Source of the DNA: CAZDDI01 sp964504195
Lineage (GTDB): Bacteria > Chloroflexota > Anaerolineae > B4-G1 > SLSP01
Length of the DNA stretch: 45,430 bases
Reading direction: 5' to 3'
NCBI GenBank assembly: GCA_964504195.1
Contig: CAZDDI010000033.1
Coordinates: 1-45,430, forward strand
In this document: positions 38,015 through 45,430 of the stretch, in pieces
Layout: every line of letters starts with the position of its first letter
How positions within the stretch are numbered: the stretch's first letter is position 1
Position numbers and translations under genes: made by a program
The notes under the pieces: generated by a model
What the model was told of the DNA's origin: nothing
Database searches by the model: none
The model's input: only the letters and a program-made list of their open reading frames with translations

Positions 38015-38037
38015 TGCACACTCCTCAAACTTTCTAC

Positions 38038-38343
38038 TCAATTCGTTCTTCGTGTCCAGGGATCAACAAACTTCGGTAGTTTGGGCAGATATACCGTAAT
38101 TACTACAACCGCATTGCGACGCCACCCACACACAACATGAATCGGACGTGTATTCACAAAACCCAAGAGCAAGCAACTCTCACCGCGCCCGGTATCGGCA
38201 TACTGTTCAAGTATTATGCCTTGCAGCAATGCTTCGCGTATCTCAGCAATAGCGATATTCTCATCTGCTGCTTCTTGATCAGCATGAGCACTGACCAAAA
38301 ACTCACCAGCACGCACCTTGGCTTTGATTTGCTCTATATCCAT
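38038..38343 (-). CDS. DUF4258 toxin
   Basis: 101 residues. The DUF4258 pattern is clear: FLVSAHADQEAADENIAIAEI, a segment EALLQGIILEQYADTGRGES, then CLLLGFVNTRPIHVVCG and VVVITVYLP. The fold is a BECR-like RNase related to RelE/MqsR toxins; the N-terminal His and the acidic residues are present. It is the upstream partner of the YgiT-type antitoxin, toxin-first as in mqsRA. The start ATG 38343 has only a weak ribosome binding site. Confidence 0.85.
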   Translation of the reverse strand: MDIEQIKAKVRAGEFLVSAHADQEAADENIAIAEIREALLQGIILEQYADTGRGESCLLLGFVNTRPIHVVCGWRRNAVVVITVYLPKLPKFVDPWTRRTN

Positions 38344-38400
38344 ACAGGTCTCTCAATTCAACTTCTGATAGCCTTATTGTAACACACAATCTCGCTCTGG

Positions 38401-41400
38401 TCACGCTTCACCCTTCAAATACGCAATCATCGGATCCGCCACCAGCGGGACCAAATCGCCGAGCATGTGCGGCATGAGGTTGTCCATCACTTTGGGCATG
38501 AGCTTGGGCATCTGCTCCGCCATGGTGTCGGGCATGGGGATCTGTGCCGCCACGCGCGCGAGCATGGTGTCCATCACCTTGGGCATCATCAGGGGCAGCA
38601 ATTTGGGGAAGAGCACCGGGAATAGCGGCTTCATCGCGCCGAGCGCGCCGGGGACTTTGCCCATCGCCCGCATCATCTTGCCCATGCCCAAAGGCATCGC
38701 ATCAATGAGCTCCGGCCACATCGTCCCCATCAGGTCGGCGAAGCCCTGCGGCGTCATCAGAGCGATCATCGCCTCGAAGACGGCCCACTGCGCCTGCACC
38801 TCCGGGTGCGGATCGGGGAAGTCGGTGTAGCCGAGCCGCTCCGCGCAGAAGCGCGCCAGGTCTACGATTTCCACCGGCGATTGGGTCTTCTCGCGCGTCA
38901 CGCGGAACTGGAACTCACAGCAGGGGCAGGCCGCGAGCAGCTTTTGCGCGCCCGCCTCGACCGCTTCATCGAGCCGGTGCTTGCCCACCACAGCGGCGAT
39001 GGGCGGATCTTTAATGAGCGTGAGCACACTGCCGCAGCAGTGCGCGTCGTCGCGGTTGTACTCCATCTCGACGTACTCCACGCCGGGGATGGCCTGGATG
39101 ACCGCGCGCGGCTCCTCGTAGATGTGCGAGACGCGCCCCATGTGACAAGAATCGTGCCAAGTCACCCTCACCCCCTGCCCCTCTCCCTCGGGGAGAGGGG
39201 GGAAGGAGAACTCGCCCGCCGCGAGTTTCTCCGCGACCACTTCGCTGTAGTGCTTGGCCGTGATGTTGTATTCGATGCCCAACTTCGCCGCCCACTCCGG
39301 GTAGGCATGCCGCCACATCATATTGCACGCCGGGCAGGAGGTGATGACGGTATCCGCGCCCGCCGCCTCCACAGCGGCGATGTTTTTCTTCATCGTCTCG
39401 GCGAAGACCTCCCACTTGCCCGCCACGAGCATCGGCGTGCCGCAGCAGTTCTCCTTCTTGCCCACATAGCCGAAGTCCACGCCCGCCTCATCGAGCAGAC
39501 GCACACTGGCCTGGCCGATGTCATGCTCGACGTAGCTCGCGGTACACCCGGCGAAGTACACGGCCTTCGCTTTCTTACCCGCGCCGTGCTTCTCGCGCAA
39601 GTCCTCCGGGAACCAGGCGTCGCGGTCTTTGCGATAGCCTGCCCAGATGTTGCCCTGATCGGTAAGCGCCGCCGCCATCATCTCGAAGGGCGGGAAGGTC
39701 ATGCGACCCTCTTCTTCGATCAGCTGCCCGCGCAGCTTCATCCACGACGGCTCGATGGGCAGATTCGCCGAGCAGCGCAGGTTGCAGAGCTCGCAGGTGG
39801 TGCAGACCAGGATGGTATCCACCATGAACTGATCCCACTTCTCGCGGCCCTCCATGAACTCGCGCAGCCAGTACCACTTGCCGCGCGGACTCTGGCTCTC
39901 CCAGCCACGACCGTAATACTGATCGCACTCCTGCACACAATAGCCGCACTGCGAGCAGGCGTAAGCGTACCAGGCCACGTCGGCGGGGATGCCGCGCACA
40001 GGTTTATCGGGCAGCTTCTCGCCCACATCGCTCACCACCGCGTTGCCAAAGGGTCGCAGCAACGGCTCAAAGGCGTTGGCGACGATCAGCGCATTGCTGA
40101 TGAGCGCGTTGCCCAGCACCTTGCCGGGGTTGAAGATACCGGCAGGGTCAGCCTTGCGCTTGAACTCCTTGAGCACCCGCACCCGCTCCGCGCCGAGGAT
40201 TTTATCCGCCATTTTGGTGTAATACAGCCCGGTGGCGTAGGGCCGCCCACCGTGCTTCTCGGCGATGCGGGCGATGGTGAGCGAGAGCGGGAAGACGAAG
40301 TTGTACGTGAACTTGCGCTGGTCGGCGGGGATGAAGCCCAGGATAACGACTTCCGGCTCGCCTTTGGGATTGCGCCCGTGACGCACCATCACGCCTTCCT
40401 TCACCACCGGCTGGCCCACTTTCTGCTCGATTTCAGACAGCGTCGCCCCCAACCCCGCCAACGGCACCACGACCTCCGCCGGGACAAGGCTCGGCCCTAG
40501 CCGCTTCACGGTCATAATGCGGAAGCGCTGCGCCCACTCGTGCTGGGCGATCTCGTCGCTGAGCAGTTCCGCCGTGCATTGCGGGCTGGTCATCCGCGCC
40601 GCGATGGCGGAACGGACGCGCTCAGCATCCTGTTGGCGGAAGGCGATGGTGACGATATACGTCTCCGGCAGGGTGACACGGTGCTCGCTGGCATGGCCCT
40701 GATGCGTCTGCAACGGCGCCAGGTTCTTCATCTTCGCCATCTGCGGGTTGATGAAGTGCATGGACCAGATCGGCATATCGGTAGAGAGGAAGCCTTCGAG
40801 CATATATTGCAGGCTGTGCGCCTCGGCGCAGCCCAGAGACATGATTTCCAGCGGCACATCGGGCATGACCTTGATAGTGAGCTGGGTGATGAAGCCGGTG
40901 ATGCCCTCGGCCTCGTAGATCATGTCGAGGTCGTCGCCCTCAAAGAGGCCCAGCGCGCCGTCGCCCAGGATGACGCGGGCGCTCACTACGTTATCGCGGA
41001 ACCAGCCCGCCTCCAGCGCGCCAAAGCCCGCGCCGCCCTGCGCCAGCCAGCCGCCCGCCGTTGCCGAGGGGTAGCTGCTGGGATAGGTGCGCAGCGTGAG
41101 GTCATGCTTCTTGAGCTCGCGGTCGGCCTTCTCGAAGACGATGCCCGCTTCGAGTGTGGCGGTCTGCGCTGCGGCGTCCACCGCGAGCACCTTGTCCATG
41201 CGGAAGAAATCCACCACGATACCGCCCTTCACGGGCAACACACCGCCGTAACCGGAGGTCGCCTTGCCGCGCGGGGTGAGCGGGATGCCCTCTTGCACCG
41301 CCCACTGTACCAGCGCCGCGAGTTCCGCCTCCGACGCGGGCTGCACCACGCCATCCGCCATCGGCGTGCCAATAAGCGGCTTGATCATGCTCGGCATCTC

Positions 41401-41505
41401 GCCTACATCGTGGCTGTAGAGCTTGCGCTCCACCGGGCGGTCTGTGAAACGCTCGCCAAAGACGCCTTCCAACCAGGTTGTTTGTGCTTCAGACAGTTTA
41501 GCCAT
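38401..41505 (-). CDS. FAD-binding and Fe-S-cluster oxidoreductase (GlcD/GlpC fusion)
   Basis: 1034 residues. The N-terminal half is a GlcD-type FAD domain: PLTPRGKATSGYGGVLPVKGG, then PSATAGGWLAQGGAGFGAL. The middle has a 4Fe-4S dicluster motif (CSQCGYCVQECDQYY and CTTCELCNLRC). Then two CCG cysteine-rich domains (YFAGCTASYVEHDIG ... CCGTP ... SCPACNMMW, and DSCHMGRVSHIYEEP ... CCGS ... ACPCCEFQF). Such proteins oxidise a 2-hydroxyacid and pass electrons to a membrane acceptor; the substrate is unknown. Residues 767-781 (PPLPEGEGQGVRV) are a translated intergenic repeat. The last 115 residues are unusually rich in Met and Pro, with MPKVMD repeated. GGAGG precedes ATG 41505. Confidence 0.9.
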   Translation of the reverse strand: MAKLSEAQTTWLEGVFGERFTDRPVERKLYSHDVGEMPSMIKPLIGTPMADGVVQPASEAELAALVQWAVQEGIPLTPRGKATSGYGGVLPVKGGIVVDFFRMDKVLAVDAAAQTATLEAGIVFEKADRELKKHDLTLRTYPSSYPSATAGGWLAQGGAGFGALEAGWFRDNVVSARVILGDGALGLFEGDDLDMIYEAEGITGFITQLTIKVMPDVPLEIMSLGCAEAHSLQYMLEGFLSTDMPIWSMHFINPQMAKMKNLAPLQTHQGHASEHRVTLPETYIVTIAFRQQDAERVRSAIAARMTSPQCTAELLSDEIAQHEWAQRFRIMTVKRLGPSLVPAEVVVPLAGLGATLSEIEQKVGQPVVKEGVMVRHGRNPKGEPEVVILGFIPADQRKFTYNFVFPLSLTIARIAEKHGGRPYATGLYYTKMADKILGAERVRVLKEFKRKADPAGIFNPGKVLGNALISNALIVANAFEPLLRPFGNAVVSDVGEKLPDKPVRGIPADVAWYAYACSQCGYCVQECDQYYGRGWESQSPRGKWYWLREFMEGREKWDQFMVDTILVCTTCELCNLRCSANLPIEPSWMKLRGQLIEEEGRMTFPPFEMMAAALTDQGNIWAGYRKDRDAWFPEDLREKHGAGKKAKAVYFAGCTASYVEHDIGQASVRLLDEAGVDFGYVGKKENCCGTPMLVAGKWEVFAETMKKNIAAVEAAGADTVITSCPACNMMWRHAYPEWAAKLGIEYNITAKHYSEVVAEKLAAGEFSFPPLPEGEGQGVRVTWHDSCHMGRVSHIYEEPRAVIQAIPGVEYVEMEYNRDDAHCCGSVLTLIKDPPIAAVVGKHRLDEAVEAGAQKLLAACPCCEFQFRVTREKTQSPVEIVDLARFCAERLGYTDFPDPHPEVQAQWAVFEAMIALMTPQGFADLMGTMWPELIDAMPLGMGKMMRAMGKVPGALGAMKPLFPVLFPKLLPLMMPKVMDTMLARVAAQIPMPDTMAEQMPKLMPKVMDNLMPHMLGDLVPLVADPMIAYLKGEA
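39164..39206. repeat. CTCTCCCTCGGGGAGAGGG repeat within the FAD oxidase
   Basis: The stretch CCCTCACCCCCTGCCCCTCT plus CCCTCGGGGAGAGGGGGGAAG is a familiar bacterial intergenic repeat with a hairpin core. Here it is in frame between the two CCG domains, encoding PPLPEGEGQGVRV, at a surface linker position. Confidence 0.75.
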
Positions 41506-41520
41506 TGTGTCCTCCAAATA

Positions 41521-41600
41521 AAATCAGCGAATCAGCGAGAAAGCGAAAAGGCGAAAAAGGGAGTCAGCGAATTCTCTTCACGCCTCACGCAGTACGCATT
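41521..41600. repeat. Intergenic AGCGAATCAGCGAG repeat block
   Basis: ATCAGCGAATCAGCGAGAAAGCG, AAAAGGCGAAAAAGG and ACGCCTCACGCAGTACGCATTACG are packed between the ArsR stop and the FAD oxidase start. The same unit family occurs near 11700 and 22140. Confidence 0.6.
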
Positions 41601-41928
41601 ACGAATTACTAAGTACCTGCGCTTCCTCCGCCAAAAACTGCGCGACGATAGCGCGCATCATATCCAGGGCTTCCAAGATGCGGGGGTGGCTCAGGGAGTA
41701 ATACACCGCCGTCCCCTCCTTGCGCGCCTCGACCAGGCCCCGGTCGCGCAGAATGCGTAGGTGATGGGAGACGGTCGGCTGGGAAACGCCTAGCAGCTCA
41801 GTGAGATCGGAGACCTTGCGGGGGTGCTCGGCAACGAGGTAGAGCAGGCGCAGGCGTTTGGGATCGCCCACCCCTTCGCAGATGTAGCGGTGCAGTAAGA
41901 CGGCTTCTTCTTCGGTGATAGTGGACAT
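41599..41928 (-). CDS. ArsR family regulator
   Basis: 109 residues. Winged HTH with HPRKVSDLTELLGVSQPTVSHHLRIL and the wing GLVEARKEGTAVYYSL. The lone cysteine (YICEGVGD) and lack of a CxC motif in helix 3 argue against classical metal sensing, so it may be a redox or other sensor. ATG 41928 has AAGGAA upstream and lies next to a palindrome and promoter. It precedes the FAD oxidase gene, which it might control. Confidence 0.88.
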   Translation of the reverse strand: MSTITEEEAVLLHRYICEGVGDPKRLRLLYLVAEHPRKVSDLTELLGVSQPTVSHHLRILRDRGLVEARKEGTAVYYSLSHPRILEALDMMRAIVAQFLAEEAQVLSNS

Positions 41929-41946
41929 GGGATTCCTTGTAGATTG

Positions 41947-41999
41947 ATAGATTGAAATATATCTATATTTAATTATAAGCCAAATTGTGGAGGATACAA
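41947..41999 (-). promoter_or_regulatory. arsR promoter and operator
   Basis: On the minus strand TTGTAT (41999-41994), 16 bases, TATAAT (41977-41972). Downstream of the -10 lies ATAGAT-N8-ATCTAT (41947-41966), an inverted repeat in an AT-rich block, a likely autoregulatory site. Confidence 0.6.
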
Positions 42000-42032
42000 G
42001 ATGATGAATGTCATGCGCGTGGCGGGGAGGCT

Positions 42033-43022
42033 TTACTCGTTTATCCCGTCGCGTATTCTCCAAGCCAGTAGCTGCCCAAACAGCGCCTTGGCAATGGGAT
42101 CCACATGCTGCCGCACGGGGTCGGCAGCATGCCAGGTGATGATCTCGCGCGCCCCCTGCGCGAAGGGAATGGTTGCTGTGTAATCTGGCACAAGATTCTT
42201 GATCTTGCGATTATCGAAGATGACGCTGTGCGCCTTATCTCCCAGTAGCGACGCGCCCCAATGGGCATCAAAAGTAGCAATGATATCCGAGGGGATATGC
42301 ACCAGTTGTGGTTCAACACCGGCAGCACGTCCCAATGTGGTGAAAATCTCGTTCCAGGTGAGTAATTCGTCGCTGGTAATGTGGAAGGTCTCGCCGATAG
42401 TGCGAGGGTTGCCGAGTAGCCCCACGAAGCCGCGCGCGAAGTCTGTGTGATGGGTAAGCGTCCACAGCGATGTGCCATCGCCATGCACAATGACCGGTTG
42501 CCCGCGCCGCATCCGATCAATAACCGTGTACCGTCCGTACATAGGCAACATACGTTCATCGTAAGTGTGTGAGGGACGTACGATGGTCACGGGGAAGCCT
42601 TCGTCGTGGTACGCCTGGTTCAGACGTGCTTCGCAGGCGATTTTGTCGCGGGAGTAGGCCCAATGGGGATTACCCACCGGCGTGGACTCGGTGATGGGGA
42701 GCAGGGCGGGTTTGCGATAGACTGAGGCTGAGCTGATAAAAATGTATTGTCCTGTGCGCTCACGAAACAGAGCGAGATCGCTCTCCACTTGCTCTGGCGT
42801 AAACGTAATCCAATTCACTACGACATCAAAGGTTTCTTTGTTTAAGGCAGCGCGTACTGTGTCTGGTTGGCGGATGTCCGCCTGCACACAGCGCGCGCCT
42901 GTTGGAATCGGGCGGTCTGTCTGGCCGCGATTTAACAGGGTAAGATCGTAGCCCTTTGCCAACGCCAACTGGGAACATGCCGAACTAATGGTTCCCGTGC
43001 CACCGATAAAAAGTATTTTCAT
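42033..43022 (-). CDS. NAD-dependent epimerase/dehydratase family protein
   Basis: 329 residues, extended SDR fold. GGTGTIS near the N-terminus for NAD(P) binding, DVVVNWITF, FISSASVY and the YSRDK active site (Tyr-x3-Lys), then VRPSHTYDERMLP. The glycine motif GGTGTIS is the atypical-SDR form seen in the CDP-tyvelose/isoflavone-reductase-like members. Substrate unknown. ATG 43022 with GGAGC upstream. It is separated from arsR by the arsR promoter, so they are probably independent. Confidence 0.88.
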   Translation of the reverse strand: MKILFIGGTGTISSACSQLALAKGYDLTLLNRGQTDRPIPTGARCVQADIRQPDTVRAALNKETFDVVVNWITFTPEQVESDLALFRERTGQYIFISSASVYRKPALLPITESTPVGNPHWAYSRDKIACEARLNQAYHDEGFPVTIVRPSHTYDERMLPMYGRYTVIDRMRRGQPVIVHGDGTSLWTLTHHTDFARGFVGLLGNPRTIGETFHITSDELLTWNEIFTTLGRAAGVEPQLVHIPSDIIATFDAHWGASLLGDKAHSVIFDNRKIKNLVPDYTATIPFAQGAREIITWHAADPVRQHVDPIAKALFGQLLAWRIRDGINE

Positions 43023-43271
43023 GGTTGTGCTCCTTTGCGGAATAGCAAATTACGAATAGCGAATTGTGATTGAAGTCGGTGGTTGAGCTTTTTGAAACCA
43101 CTGACAGGTTTTGGTAGGCCCGACCACTGGTGGAATTTTCGGATAGGTGATGGTCCAGGGGGTTGTAATTGCCGTGTGTACCAAACTTGTAGTCAATTGT
43201 TAGCGGGCGGATAGGAATATACGGTAGGGCGTGGGTATACTCAATAAAAGTCGGATTCCTGGAGAGTAAAG
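43023..43271. other. Intergenic region between divergent genes
   Basis: It holds GCGAATTGTG and TAGCAAATTACGAATAGCG repeats and a half copy of the CTGACAGGTTTT palindrome (43101-43112). GGGTATACT (43234) may be a -10 box for the plus-strand gene. No gene is supported. Confidence 0.4.
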
Positions 43272-43967
43272 ATGAAAACTCTACTGTATATGTTAATGTG
43301 GCCGATCTTGCATATATATACCGTGTTGTACCTCAAGTTGAGCGTGTTGCGCCACGCCCCATTGCCATCAGGTCCACGTATTTTGGTTGCCAATCATCCT
43401 ACCACTGCTGACCCATTCTTTGTCGCCTGGTTGGTCGAAGGGCCATCCGCTATTTTGATCACTGAGGCAGCTTTCAAGGTACCGCTGTTTGGGCGCTATT
43501 TGCGCTGGGCCGGACACATTCCCGTGACGGTGGGGCAAGGCCGGGCGGCCTTTATGCAGGCCCGCGCGGTTTTGGAAGCCGGGGGGACCGTGATTATCTT
43601 TCCCGAGGGCAATTTAAGCCCGCGCGAGGCTTTTTGTCCGGCGCATTCTGGGGCGGCGCGGTTAGCATTGCTTACCGGTGCGCCGGTCATTCCGATAGGC
43701 ATTCATCTGTTGTGGGAGAAGCTGCGAGAAGTAAATCTAGTCGGCGAGGATGCACCAAGTCGCTGGCCGTTGCACACGCCCTACGCAATGACGATGGGAG
43801 CAGCGTTGTATTTCAGCGGTGATGCCGAAGATCGCGTGTGCGTTGCAGCAGTGACGCAGACTATCATGCGTCATATCGCTCAAATGGCACAGCAAAGCGC
43901 TGCTCGGTTACGTCTGGCGCAGCTCACGTGGACGGGTGTTTTGGGCAACCTTCCCGAAGTTGGATGA
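43272..43967 (+). CDS. plsC: 1-acyl-glycerol-3-phosphate acyltransferase family protein
   Basis: 231 residues. PlsC-type transferase: NHPTTADPFF (H-x4-D at 42-47), a following membrane-associated segment, and the acceptor motif IIFPEGNLSPREAF. FGRYLRWAGHIPVTVGQGRAA fits the block between them. It probably esterifies lysophospholipid or another glycerolipid at the inner membrane. GGAGAG precedes ATG 43272. It converges with ndk. Confidence 0.9.
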   Translation: MKTLLYMLMWPILHIYTVLYLKLSVLRHAPLPSGPRILVANHPTTADPFFVAWLVEGPSAILITEAAFKVPLFGRYLRWAGHIPVTVGQGRAAFMQARAVLEAGGTVIIFPEGNLSPREAFCPAHSGAARLALLTGAPVIPIGIHLLWEKLREVNLVGEDAPSRWPLHTPYAMTMGAALYFSGDAEDRVCVAAVTQTIMRHIAQMAQQSAARLRLAQLTWTGVLGNLPEVG

Positions 43968-44033
43968 TGTTACCAGCGCGTTTCTCGTGCTGCGTAGCTT
44001 ATTCTTTGCACAGCATCAGAGACATACTATCGT

Positions 44034-44495
44034 TTACCACGCGGCGTCGGGGTCTATCCACGGTTCGCTGGCGCGCCGATAGGCGATGATTTCGTCCGGC
44101 TTAAAGAACAAAGCGATTTCACGCGCGGCAGATTCTGAGCTATCTGAGCCATGCACCAGGTTGTGCCGGTTCGAGATGCCATAATCGCCACGAATTGTGC
44201 CAGGAACAGCTTCCTTTGCATTTGTCTTGCCCATCATTCCGCGCAACAGGTTGATAGCTTCTGGCCCTTCCACTACCAGCGCTACCACCGGCCCGTTGCC
44301 GATGAAGGCCAACAGCGGCTCGTAGAACACTTTGCCCTTGTGCTCTCCGTAATGTTGCTCTGCCAGTTCCCGGCTTACATGCAGCATTTTCATGGCTGCG
44401 ATGCGCAATCCTCGGCGCTCGATGCGTCCGATGATGTCTCCCATCAGCCCCCGTTGCACGGTGTCCGGTTTGAGAATGACCAGAGATTGTTCCAT
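44034..44495 (-). CDS. ndk: Nucleoside diphosphate kinase
   Basis: 153 residues. Transfers gamma phosphate between nucleoside triphosphates. EQSLVILKPDTVQRGLMGDI, YEPLLAFIGNGPVVALVVEG and the active-site segment NRHNLVHGSDS, with the phosphorylated His at residue 115, are all present. The length is typical. It converges with plsC, which lies 66 bases away. Confidence 0.97.
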   Translation of the reverse strand: MEQSLVILKPDTVQRGLMGDIIGRIERRGLRIAAMKMLHVSRELAEQHYGEHKGKVFYEPLLAFIGNGPVVALVVEGPEAINLLRGMMGKTNAKEAVPGTIRGDYGISNRHNLVHGSDSSESAAREIALFFKPDEIIAYRRASEPWIDPDAAW

Positions 44496-44597
44496 AGTTT
44501 CAAAATCTCCTAAGAATCAGCGATTTGTTGGTTACAGAGAGACACGGAGGCACAAATCGTGCGCTCCGTGTCCTGAAATCAAAACGGAGCAGGGCGC

Positions 44598-45430
44598 TTA
44601 CAACATTTCCATTGCCTGGTTATAGGCCTCCAATGCTTTATCCAATTGTCCGGCTTTCATATACGCATCCCCTAGTGTTCGCAGCAGCGGTGGTTGTTTT
44701 GCGCCTTCCGCTGCATAGCGTTGTAAATCGCGCAAGACTTCTTCTATGAGCGTGTTGCCGCGAATGAGGCGTGCATAGTGTTGCATAGATTCATCCGCTA
44801 TGCCTGATACCCAGAGCGCGCGAGCCAGAGCGAGCCGCGCCTTGTTGTCTTTGGCATTCTTTTTTACATAAGCGCGTCCTGCATCCAGATCGAATTGGGG
44901 TTTGGGGGCGGGTGGTGTGGCGGATGGTGTAGACGGGCGTGCGGATACTTGCGCTGACTTTTGTGGTAACGGGCCTTCATCGAAGGTTGGTTCTGGCTCT
45001 GGCTCAGGTGCAGGTTCAGGGTCCCCGCCAAAACTTGTAAAGCCAAAAGAAGGCGGCGGTGCCGGTGGTTCATCTAGGGTTGTAGATGGTTCCGGGATGC
45101 TTTCGCCAAAGGTAGACCAGCCGAAGAAGTCGGGTTCAACGGTTTGTTTAGGTGGGGTAGGTGCAGCCGGTGGCGTAGGCTGGACGGGTTTAGCCTCGGC
45201 AACCGGTTCTGGCTTTATGACAACGGGTGCGGAAGATGGAGTTTCTTTGACCGGTGTTGATTTAGTTACCGGAGGTTCTTCCGATGTATCTGCCGGCTGT
45301 TGTCCGAGCGTGGACCAGCCGAAGAAATCGCTCTCTTCAGTTGGCGTGGGGGTAGCCTCTGGTGTGACTTTTACCGGGGCCGGTTCCGGCTCCGCCGCAA
45401 CTGGGGCGGGGGGTGGGGTAACTGCCACGG
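44598..45430 (-). CDS. TPR protein with Pro-rich repeats, 5' end outside window
   Basis: At least 276 residues, truncated at the window edge. The visible N-terminal part is low complexity: Pro/Ala/Glu-rich, with a DFFGWST-L/F-G motif occurring twice and a related SFGFTSFGG. The C-terminal part is helical (RAYVKKNAKDNKARLALARAL, then a TPR, LLRTLGDAYMKAGQLDKALEAYNQAM). The role is unknown; the linker and TPR suggest a scaffold. The start is not visible. Confidence 0.75.
   Translation of the reverse strand, partial: VAVTPPPAPVAAEPEPAPVKVTPEATPTPTEESDFFGWSTLGQQPADTSEEPPVTKSTPVKETPSSAPVVIKPEPVAEAKPVQPTPPAAPTPPKQTVEPDFFGWSTFGESIPEPSTTLDEPPAPPPSFGFTSFGGDPEPAPEPEPEPTFDEGPLPQKSAQVSARPSTPSATPPAPKPQFDLDAGRAYVKKNAKDNKARLALARALWVSGIADESMQHYARLIRGNTLIEEVLRDLQRYAAEGAKQPPLLRTLGDAYMKAGQLDKALEAYNQAMEML

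Noticed and set aside
38806..41760. Long plus-strand open frames (564 and 406 codons)
   Set aside because: They lie antisense to the FAD/Fe-S oxidoreductase, whose domains and motifs are unambiguous; the frames are rich in His/Arg/Ala as expected for antisense of GC-rich genes.

Overview
Organism and basis. The window is a GC-rich bacterial chromosome segment, most likely from a member of the Chloroflexota (Anaerolineae-like). This is inferred from the gene content, an orphan N-terminal domain of the effector-associated type, Thr/Pro-rich lipoprotein linkers, many short intergenic repeats of the GCGAAT / AGCGAGTCAGCG type, and a Gram-positive-style LexA box (GAAC-N4-GTTC), which the green non-sulfur bacteria are known to share. 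No phylogenetic computation was possible.

Layout. 0-5.6 kb (+): a translation and RNA-maturation operon, ylxR-infB-rbfA-nrnA-truB-ribF. 5.7-12.5 kb (-): a methyltransferase, an orphan ABC-2 ATPase, tRNA-Val(CAC) with a duplicated 3' half enclosing a tiny hydrophobic ORF, a DUF3048 lipoprotein, a spermidine-synthase-like membrane protein, an orphan effector-associated-type protein and radC. 12.6-18.4 kb: a membrane zinc-ribbon protein, pyruvate kinase with an internal tandem duplication, and a coupled psuG / degenerate GH35 pair. 18.5-24.8 kb (-): an export locus, tetR - two ABC ATPases - [YefM-type antitoxin + PD-(D/E)XK protein] - two HlyD-type adaptors, with no permease visible. 24.8-27.6 kb (+): a small unknown gene, a SWIM zinc-finger protein and another unknown gene.

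27.7-29.4 kb is a disrupted zone: a structured-RNA candidate, the N-terminal stub of a probable methyltransferase, and an insertion sequence whose transposase carries an in-frame stop. It abuts a compact four-gene operon (29.48-31.42 kb) driven by a consensus promoter whose -10 box lies in a 36-bp perfect palindrome centred on a LexA-type box. The genes are an FtsK/SpoIIIE-like ATPase, a small two-TM protein, a DUF6504-like protein and a 79-residue protein, all joined by 4-nt stop/start overlaps. This is the best candidate for an undescribed system: a probable DNA-damage-inducible DNA translocase module.

31.4-37.2 kb (-): sortase-DUF6391-holA; tdk and two tandem hpt paralogues; and rplU-rpmA-rpmE, where the L31 protein is fused to a domain resembling the RNA polymerase alpha C-terminal domain. 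37.2-38.4 kb holds a tyrS fragment split by a 111-bp MITE with a 9-bp target duplication, then a DUF4258/YgiT toxin-antitoxin pair. 38.4-45.4 kb (mostly -): a large FAD/Fe-S oxidoreductase, an ArsR regulator, an epimerase-like protein, plsC (+), ndk, and a TPR protein cut by the window edge.

Theme. Short repeats and mobile debris repeatedly touch coding sequence here. Repeat arms supply or adjoin stop codons (pyk, the ABC ATPase), intergenic repeats sit in frame inside two genes (GH35, FAD oxidase), and MITE-like elements occupy gaps and a broken gene.
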